Shown: in pieces, positions 49,979 to 56,712 of the stretch | Position numbering within the stretch: position 1 is the stretch's first letter | Layout of the letters: every line of letters starts with the position of its first letter | Notes under the pieces: model-generated | What the model was told of the DNA's origin: nothing | The model's database searches: none | What the model saw: the letters and a program-made list of their open reading frames with translations, nothing else | Made by a program: the position numbers and the translations under genes | Source of the DNA: Bacillota bacterium | GTDB taxonomy: Bacteria; Bacillota; DTU025 | Direction: 5' to 3' | DNA length: 56,712 nucleotides | NCBI GenBank assembly: GCA_028709305.1 | Contig: JAQVXE010000004.1 | Coordinates: 1-56,712 of the forward strand

Positions 49979-50389
49979 TCACTCGCTCTGACTCTGCTCC
50001 AGCCTCAGAGTGCACCTGGTCGCCAGGGCGACAATGGCTCCCACTGCTGCCAGCTCAGGCGCGAATATGGCGCCAACCAATCCCGCTGCGACCGGCATAT
50101 GAGCCACACTAGTTCCATCACGCTCCACGACCAGTCTCATTGCAGAACCGCGCCTCACAGTCTCTGCCAGGCGCGCGGCCCACGTTGAGGCCTCTTCAAA
50201 CTCGTAACCATCAGGTTCTATGCCGGAGCCATCGTATCCATCATCTACAGAAGATCCGAAGTCCCGTTCTGCCATTATCAGGGCCCGAACAAGGTCGCCT
50301 CCTGCTGCTTCCAAGTATGCACTGGCTTCTTCATAGGTGAGATCAACCCTCGCGCGGAGACTGTCAATCTTCTCTAGATCAACCTTCAA
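49979..50389 (-). CDS. DUF4342-type protein with N-terminal UBA-like domain
   Basis: KIDSLRARVDLTYEEASAYLEAAGGDLVRALIMAERD (UBA/NAC-like) + C-term IFAPELAAVGAIVALATRCTLRLE. Confidence 0.75.
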   Translation of the reverse strand: MKVDLEKIDSLRARVDLTYEEASAYLEAAGGDLVRALIMAERDFGSSVDDGYDGSGIEPDGYEFEEASTWAARLAETVRRGSAMRLVVERDGTSVAHMPVAAGLVGAIFAPELAAVGAIVALATRCTLRLEQSQSE

Positions 50390-50394
50390 CTGCC

Positions 50395-51159
50395 CTACCT
50401 GCCTCCTCGCTCCATCGATTTCAGGTCAGAGATGAAGTCAAGTGAATGCAACTTGCGGCCTACTCGCTGATCCACATAAGCCCTGAAGGCCGTCTCCAGT
50501 TCCACAGTGCTGTCGCGACTAGCTTTGAGCACTGCTAACTTATTGTAGTCCCATAGCAAAAGGCGCTTCGCCAATTCGCGAGTTGCAGCAGAGAATCTGG
50601 TACCCCCGGCATCCACACTCCGGCATCGATCACACAGCAATCCGCCGGCCTCCGGACCGAACCAAGAAGCCTCATCCTCAGAAGCACCACACGAAACACA
50701 TCTTGAAAGCTCGGGACGAAACCCTGACACTGACATGAACTTGATTTCAAAGGCCCTCAGCACCATTTCCAGATCTGCAGGCCCTGTATCGAGCGCTTCG
50801 AATGTCGATACCACCAAAGCATACAGTAACTCGTTGCGCTGCCTCTCGCCTGTCATCCGATCCACGAGCTCAGCCACATACGATGCGTAAGCCATCTTGG
50901 CAACATCCAATGAAAGGCTGGGATAGGAGGATATCAACTCGAAAGTGTTCAGCGTATCCAGGCTTCTGCCACGGAACAACAGCATGTTTCCCCGGGAGAA
51001 TTGCTGAGTAACACCTACCAATCGGCTTCGAGGGCGCCGGGCGCCACGGGCTACGGCATCGAACTTTCCATCTGTATCAGAGAGGATCGTCAGAATTCTG
51101 TCGGCTTCTCCGAAATCCCTGACCCGGAGGACAACTCCTTCACATTTCAATAACGACAA
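50395..51159 (-). CDS. recO: DNA repair protein RecO
   Basis: CEGVVLRVRDFGEADRILTILSDTDGKFDAVARGARRPRSRL; CVSCG...CDRC zinc motif. Confidence 0.96.
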   Translation of the reverse strand: MSLLKCEGVVLRVRDFGEADRILTILSDTDGKFDAVARGARRPRSRLVGVTQQFSRGNMLLFRGRSLDTLNTFELISSYPSLSLDVAKMAYASYVAELVDRMTGERQRNELLYALVVSTFEALDTGPADLEMVLRAFEIKFMSVSGFRPELSRCVSCGASEDEASWFGPEAGGLLCDRCRSVDAGGTRFSAATRELAKRLLLWDYNKLAVLKASRDSTVELETAFRAYVDQRVGRKLHSLDFISDLKSMERGGR

Positions 51160-51258
51160 TCCGCATCATCCTCAATATGCGGATCACCGAGGCTTCGTAA
51201 TGTAACGTTCCCATCGGTGCTCCGCGCTATGCAAGAACCGGGCTGCTTCCTGTCTGGT

Positions 51259-51837
51259 TCAGGACCTGTTGGAAGCGGCATTGCTATCTCGTTTCTTCGA
51301 CTTGCGGAGCTTCGGGGAGTAGCGTTCCTCTTCACTGAATATGCACCCGCAATATGGCTGCCTGTAAAGGCCCAATTCTCGAGAGATTTCAACGCTCCGC
51401 CTGTATCCCGGCGTGAAATCGTAGTACACAAAGGGCACGCCCACTTCCTTCGACACATCTTCCCCCACTCCCACCAGGAGCTTGTGATCCTGATACGGGC
51501 TGATGGAGAGGGTGGTAGTGAACGCATCAGCACCCCTCCGGAGTGCGAGTTTCGCTGCAGAAAGCAGGCGCATCCGATAGCACGCAACGCATCTGCCCTT
51601 GACGTCTCCGCCGATCTCCGCCAAATACTGCCTGAGGCCATATTCGTCATCAATATCGGCATCCAACCCCACCAGTGCGCAGTAGTCCCTATATGCATCA
51701 AGCCTTCGCCTGAATTCAGTATATGGATGTATGTTCGGGTTGCAGAAATACCCGTGCACTTCGTGCCCGTCCAATCTCAGCTTCTCAAGGCAATAAGTAG
51801 TGCACGGCGCACAACAAGAATGTAGCAGCAACCTCAT
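51259..51837 (-). CDS. queH: Epoxyqueuosine reductase QueH (DUF208)
   Basis: [18 protein letters not shown]...[19 protein letters not shown]...CVACYRMRL...[12 protein letters not shown]...[13 protein letters not shown]. Confidence 0.95.
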   Translation of the reverse strand: MRLLLHSCCAPCTTYCLEKLRLDGHEVHGYFCNPNIHPYTEFRRRLDAYRDYCALVGLDADIDDEYGLRQYLAEIGGDVKGRCVACYRMRLLSAAKLALRRGADAFTTTLSISPYQDHKLLVGVGEDVSKEVGVPFVYYDFTPGYRRSVEISRELGLYRQPYCGCIFSEEERYSPKLRKSKKRDSNAASNRS

Positions 51838-52862
51838 AACAACCTCGCCTGCCCATCTGTATCATCTGCCGGGAGCTCCCTGCCTAAATGCTGGTACGCA
51901 TTGACTGTGACCACCCGCCCGCGCGGAGTTCTGTCGATCAACCCCAGCTGCATCAGGTAAGGCTCATACACATCTTCGATTGTATCTCTCTCCTCATTGA
52001 CAGAAGCCGCAATAGTCTCAACCCCTACAGGGCCGCCTCCGAACTTGTCGATTATGGTGGACAGTATCTTACGGTCAAGCCTGTCGAGGCCCAATTCATC
52101 CACATCAAACATGGCCAAGGCATCGCAAGCAACATCCTCAGTAATAACGCCATCAGCGCGCACCTCTGCATAGTCGCGAACACGCCTCAGTATCCTGTTG
52201 GCAACCCTGGGAGTGCCTCGAGACCTGCTGGCTATCTCGTATGCTCCCGCGCTGTCAATCCCGATATCAAGAACCTGAGCCGACTTTGAGACAATCGTCG
52301 CAAGATCCTCCACAGAGTAGAACTCCAGTCTGTGGACGACTCCAAACCTGTCGCGCAAGGGAGAAGAAATGAGCCCTGCCCGGGTTGTGGCGCCTATCAG
52401 CGTGAACCTTGGAAGGTCTATTCGAATAGACCTTGCCGATGGACCTTTGCCTATGATGATGTCAAGCGCGTAGTCCTCCATCGCCGGGTAGAGTATCTCC
52501 TCCACCGGCTTGCCTAGCCTGTGAATCTCATCCACGAACAGCACTTCGCCGGGGGCCAGATTGGTGAGTATGGCGGCCAAGTCACCTGCGCGCTCTATGG
52601 CCGGCCCCGACGTAACTCGAAGCCTAACCCCCATCTCCACAGAGATTATGCTTGCCAGTGTCGTTTTTCCAAGGCCTGGAGGGCCATAGAGTAATACATG
52701 ATCGAGGGGTTCACCCCTGCTTCTGGCAGCTTCTATGAAAATTGATAGGCTCTCTTTCACCCTGTCCTGGCCTATGAACTCAGAGAGCCGCCTTGGACGG
52801 AGACTTAACTCAGACCCACGATCTTCATCTGTCTTCTCCCCCGTCACCATTCGTTGTTCCAT
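51834..52862 (-). CDS. ruvB: Holliday junction DNA helicase RuvB
   Basis: [50 protein letters not shown]. Confidence 0.98.
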   Translation of the reverse strand: MEQRMVTGEKTDEDRGSELSLRPRRLSEFIGQDRVKESLSIFIEAARSRGEPLDHVLLYGPPGLGKTTLASIISVEMGVRLRVTSGPAIERAGDLAAILTNLAPGEVLFVDEIHRLGKPVEEILYPAMEDYALDIIIGKGPSARSIRIDLPRFTLIGATTRAGLISSPLRDRFGVVHRLEFYSVEDLATIVSKSAQVLDIGIDSAGAYEIASRSRGTPRVANRILRRVRDYAEVRADGVITEDVACDALAMFDVDELGLDRLDRKILSTIIDKFGGGPVGVETIAASVNEERDTIEDVYEPYLMQLGLIDRTPRGRVVTVNAYQHLGRELPADDTDGQARLL

Positions 52863-52881
52863 GGGAATGCCCTCCGATCAG

Positions 52882-53490
52882 TCATTCAACGCGCGACATT
52901 CTGGAAAGCGCCGCACGGATAATAGCAGAAGCATCATCTGAATAGCCCGCCGCCACAGCAGCTGCCACCGCTCTTTCTGCTTCAAGCGGTGAGTAGCCCA
53001 ATGACGTAAGCGCACTGATTGCATCTCCAGTAGCTGTCTGATCTGTGTCCACGGGTGTGCCCGTCATCGCAGACTCGCCAGACAGAAACTGCCCAACCTT
53101 CCCCCGGAGCTCAACTGCAAGCCGCTCTGCCGTTCTCTTGCCCACGCCTGGAGCAGTGGCTAGCATCGCAATATCTCCTGCAGAGATCGCCATGGAAAGC
53201 CTCTCCGGAGAGAGCGACGACAAGATCGATAACGCAGTTCTGGGGCCGATCCCTTTGACTTCGCATAGCATGTGGAAGAACTCGCGTTCCTCTGTGCTTT
53301 CAAAACCGTAGAGGTCCATAGAATCATCGCGAACCACCATTGCAGTAAAGAGTCGCACTTCCTCTCCCACTCGGCCCAACGACGCTCGCGTTCCGGATGG
53401 CACCGACACAGAGAACCCGATGCCCCCTACATCCAAAACAATAGCCTCTCGCTCAACTGAAACTACGTTTCCGCGAAGCCGGGAAATCAT
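52882..53490 (-). CDS. ruvA: Holliday junction DNA helicase RuvA
   Basis: MISRLRGNVVSVEREAIVLDVGGIGFSVSVP...KGIGPRTALSILS...PGVGKRTAERLAVELR. Confidence 0.98.
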   Translation of the reverse strand: MISRLRGNVVSVEREAIVLDVGGIGFSVSVPSGTRASLGRVGEEVRLFTAMVVRDDSMDLYGFESTEEREFFHMLCEVKGIGPRTALSILSSLSPERLSMAISAGDIAMLATAPGVGKRTAERLAVELRGKVGQFLSGESAMTGTPVDTDQTATGDAISALTSLGYSPLEAERAVAAAVAAGYSDDASAIIRAALSRMSRVE

Positions 53491-54008
53491 CGACGCTCAC
53501 CATCCCTGGAAATCAGTTCAAGATAAGGAGCAGTGGATAGATGGCAGATGGCTATCGCCAATGCATCTGCAACGTCATCCGGCTTTGGTTCTTGATCCAA
53601 AGCCAATAGCAACTTCACCATGCTTTGCACCTGTTTCTTGTCTGCCCTGCCATACCCGGCAACCGCCATCTTGACCTGAAGCGGAGTATATTCCGCTACT
53701 GGAATGCCTGCTTTCGCACACGCCAAGAGAGCGACGCCACGCGCATGTCCTACTGCTAAGGCGCTTTTAGCGTTAACGTTAAAGAAAAGTTGCTCAATTG
53801 CCGCACAATCCGGCTTGTCCCGTTCTATGATCTCGCGAAGTTCATCGTAGATCTGCAGCAGCCTAGTAGCAAGGGGCAGCTCTGACCGGGTAAGAACGCA
53901 GCCCATGTCCTCACATGCAAGCTTGCCGTTCTCTTCGCGAACAAGACCGTACCCTGTGATGGCCGTTCCAGGATCGATGCCAAGCACAAGCACTACCACC
54001 ACTCCCAT
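53487..54008 (-). CDS. ruvC: Crossover junction endonuclease RuvC
   Basis: VLGIDPGTAITGYGLV...CAAIEQLFFNVNAKSALAVGHARGVAL. Confidence 0.97.
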   Translation of the reverse strand: MGVVVVLVLGIDPGTAITGYGLVREENGKLACEDMGCVLTRSELPLATRLLQIYDELREIIERDKPDCAAIEQLFFNVNAKSALAVGHARGVALLACAKAGIPVAEYTPLQVKMAVAGYGRADKKQVQSMVKLLLALDQEPKPDDVADALAIAICHLSTAPYLELISRDGERR

Positions 54009-54067
54009 CGTAACAGCACGTCAACTTGGAAAGCACAGCAAGCCCTTCACTGATGCTTGCCCACATA

Positions 54068-54098
54068 GAAAAGCGGCCACGCCTAGTGCGTGGTCGCT
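54068..54098 (-). terminator. Intrinsic terminator downstream of yebC
   Basis: Minus: AGCGACCACGC-ACTAG-GCGTGGCCGCT followed by TTTC. Confidence 0.75.
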
Positions 54099-54120
54099 GT
54101 GGAAAGGAAGAAGCGCCCGC

Positions 54121-54885
54121 TTAAGCTCCTTCCTTCTCCAGCTCCTCAAGCACTTCGTCAGGAATATCGAAATTCGTGTATACGTGCTGCACATCGTCAT
54201 GTTCGTCAAGGGCATCGACGAGGCGCATAGCCGTGCCCGCCTCTTTCACCCCAAGAACCATCACATTCTGCGGCATCCGGATTATCCGAGCTCCGGAGTA
54301 CTCGACGCCGGCAGCCTCCATAGCCTTCCTTACTGCGTCAAGATCCTCAGGTGAAGAGATGATCTCAAAGTAGTCATCGTACACTTTCAGATCCTCGGCT
54401 CCAGCCTCAAGCGCGATCATCATCATGTCATCTTCATCGCCGGCAAAGGCTTCGGTGTCAACTGTAATAGAGCCTTTCCTGTTGAACATCCAATTCACGC
54501 ATCCCGTTTCTCCCAGATTGCCTCCGTGGCGTGAGAAGAGATAGCGAACATCAGATGCAGTGCGATTCCTGTTGTCAGTCATGGCCTCTACAATAAGTGC
54601 AACCCCAGCGGGGCCATAGCCTTCGTAAACGACCTCTTCGTAGCTTTCGCCGTCTGCGTCGCCGGCCGCCCTCTTGATAGCCCGATTAATCGTGTCGTTC
54701 GGCATGTTGACGGACCGTGCAGCCTGAATAGCCATCTTCAGTCTGAAGTTCGTCTCTGGATCAGGCCCTCCCTGTTTGACGGCAACGTGCAGTTCGCGCG
54801 ATGCTTTCGTGAAAGCGGCACCTCGCTGAGCGTCAGCTTTGGCCTTTTTATGCTTAATGTTGGCCCATTTCGAATGTCCAGACAT
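54121..54885 (-). CDS. yebC: YebC/PmpR family transcriptional regulator
   Basis: MSGHSKWANIKHKKAKADAQRGAAFTKASRELHVAVKQGG; start trimmed to MSGHSK. Confidence 0.97.
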   Translation of the reverse strand: MSGHSKWANIKHKKAKADAQRGAAFTKASRELHVAVKQGGPDPETNFRLKMAIQAARSVNMPNDTINRAIKRAAGDADGESYEEVVYEGYGPAGVALIVEAMTDNRNRTASDVRYLFSRHGGNLGETGCVNWMFNRKGSITVDTEAFAGDEDDMMMIALEAGAEDLKVYDDYFEIISSPEDLDAVRKAMEAAGVEYSGARIIRMPQNVMVLGVKEAGTAMRLVDALDEHDDVQHVYTNFDIPDEVLEELEKEGA

Positions 54886-55005
54886 TTGGCCTACCCCCTT
54901 CCGTAGGAACTCCAGTAGCTTAAGTCGCGTACATTCTAACACAGCCCTAGCTCGTTGGAAAGGATTCAGTGTGAAAGCGCAGTAGCAAGGGATGCACAGT
55001 CGCCA

Positions 55006-55776
55006 TCAGGCACGGTTCGAGCTATCCGGTTCATCTCCGTCCGTCATGCCTCGGTCTCCGGAGAATTCGTCAGCTTCACCCCCACCCACAGACACTCTGA
55101 ACGGAGAGGCATGGAGCGCAGTACGTATCTTCCCGATGAGCCCGGCATAGAGCAGAACCACCACGAGCAGAGTAAGATAGAAGTTCATCAACCCGGTCAT
55201 AAGAAGGAAGTCATACAGCCCGTGAAGGACGGATGCAACCATCAGACCCCTCACAATCAGCGGCCCCTCCATCGACTTCGGAACGAACTTGGCAATGCCC
55301 ATGTTGAACCCAACGATCCCAGAAAACGACGCATGCACCAAAGATGTGAGAGCGCCTCTCACGACTCCAACTGAAAGGCCATATGAGGCAGCATACAGAA
55401 CATTCTCGAAGGCGGCAAAGCCCAGCCCGGCTGAGACCGCGTAGATGATGCCATCCACTGGTTCGTTGAAATCGGCGAGATCATACACCGTCTTTCGCAC
55501 AGCCAGGTACTTGAAGAACTCCTCAACTAAGCCTATTCCAAAAACAGATGCAAGCAGAAGAATGGGCAAACTCGGGGGGTTCGTGAATACGCCTCGGAGA
55601 GGCGCCTCAACCAATCCTGCCGGAATTATCATCAACGCCCCTGCAACAAATGCTTTGGCGACCAAACGCGCCGGTTCTTTGTCGTATATGTCTTTTCGGT
55701 AGAAGTAGATAACCCATAGAATCCCAGGAATCAGGGAGACCGCAAGGAGTTTAGAAATTGCTGCCATAATGCTCAC
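55006..55776 (-). CDS. PrsW-family intramembrane metalloprotease
   Basis: FGIGLVEEFFKYLAVRKTVYD; EPVDGIIYAVSAGLGFAAFENVLYA; HASFSG; HGLYDFLL. Confidence 0.9.
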   Translation of the reverse strand: MSIMAAISKLLAVSLIPGILWVIYFYRKDIYDKEPARLVAKAFVAGALMIIPAGLVEAPLRGVFTNPPSLPILLLASVFGIGLVEEFFKYLAVRKTVYDLADFNEPVDGIIYAVSAGLGFAAFENVLYAASYGLSVGVVRGALTSLVHASFSGIVGFNMGIAKFVPKSMEGPLIVRGLMVASVLHGLYDFLLMTGLMNFYLTLLVVVLLYAGLIGKIRTALHASPFRVSVGGGEADEFSGDRGMTDGDEPDSSNRA

Positions 55777-55875
55777 TCCATCCTTCGTGGCCAGTTACGT
55801 AAGAGTATCTCCAGACAAGTAGGAGTAGTCAGCTGTATATAGACTCCTAACCCGGAAATAATTCTATCATAAGCC

Positions 55876-55905
55876 TTGACAACACCAAAACAAGGAGTAT
55901 ATCAT
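55876..55905 (+). promoter_or_regulatory. SigA-type promoter for groESL
   Basis: TTGACA (55876-55881) and TATATC/TATCAT (55898-55905), 16-18 nt spacing, just upstream of CIRCE. Confidence 0.7.
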
Positions 55906-55912
55906 GTCTTTG

Positions 55913-55939
55913 TTAGCACTCGCCTCAATTGAGTGCTAA
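55913..55939 (+). promoter_or_regulatory. CIRCE operator (HrcA site)
   Basis: Perfect TTAGCACTC-N9-GAGTGCTAA. Confidence 0.98.
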
Positions 55940-55968
55940 GAGCAATGCCGTGAAGGAGGTAAACGTCG

Positions 55969-56253
55969 ATGGTAAAACCTTGTGCTGACAGAGTGCTTGT
56001 TAAGCCTAGTGCGGAAGAAGAAAAGACTCCGGCCGGAATAGTTCTTCCGGATACTGCTAAAGAGCGCCCGCAGTGGGGCGAAGTGAAGGCTGTTGGACCC
56101 GGGAAGTGGGATGATGAGGGCAAGCGCCGCATCCCCATGGATGTATCAGTAGGAGACAAAGTGATTTTTGCCAAATACGGTGGAACTGAAATCAAGGTCG
56201 GCGATGAAGAGTACTTGATTCTTCGCGAGTCTGATATCCTCGCCGTCAAGTAG
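55969..56253 (+). CDS. groES: Co-chaperonin GroES
   Basis: [47 protein letters not shown]. Confidence 0.98.
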   Translation: MVKPCADRVLVKPSAEEEKTPAGIVLPDTAKERPQWGEVKAVGPGKWDDEGKRRIPMDVSVGDKVIFAKYGGTEIKVGDEEYLILRESDILAVK

Positions 56254-56300
56254 AACTTGCTGCTCCGCGAAGGGCAACATGAAATTACTAGTGCGTATGA

Positions 56301-56712
<412 letters not shown>

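Overview
The window is an almost fully coding core-chromosome segment of a spore-forming Firmicutes (Clostridia-like) bacterium, mostly on the minus strand. In + coordinate order it carries: trmFO(partial)-topA-dprA-comM-yraN-rnhB-rbgA-lepB-rplS-trmD-rimM-khpA-rpsP-ffh-ylxM-ftsY-smc-spoVS-rnc-acpP-plsX-rpmF-yceD-ackA; a LysM/PG-binding secreted protein divergent from ylbJ(+); a coaD-linked coiled-coil protein-coaD-rsmD-mini-DegV-fakA-asp23; rpmB(+); a PHP phosphoesterase; ileS with a T-box; thiT with a TPP riboswitch; a small ORF; spoVT; a rubredoxin-like/rubrerythrin/rubredoxin cluster; rnpB; a TraR/DksA zinc finger; two tRNAs; rpoD-dnaG-dgt-ppdK-glyS-glyQ-spoIIM-DUF4342-recO-queH-ruvB-ruvA-ruvC-yebC-PrsW; and CIRCE-groES-groEL(+). 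There is no CRISPR array, prophage or intact IS. The strongest unexplained signal is a ~400 nt non-coding block upstream of spoVT (about 35320-35745, minus). It holds five strong hairpins, four closed by GNRA loops when read on the minus strand, plus a recurring GAGCRAAG linker, and looks like an unassigned large structured RNA. Other notable items are an in-frame internally deleted DegV/FakB beside fakA, a terminator-like hairpin that sequesters the spoIIM Shine-Dalgarno, a secreted LysM protein with a conserved-looking uncharacterised C-terminal domain, a 52-aa rubredoxin missing from the ORF track, and a ~690 bp unassigned block downstream of rnpB. All calls come from reading the sequence; no database search was run.
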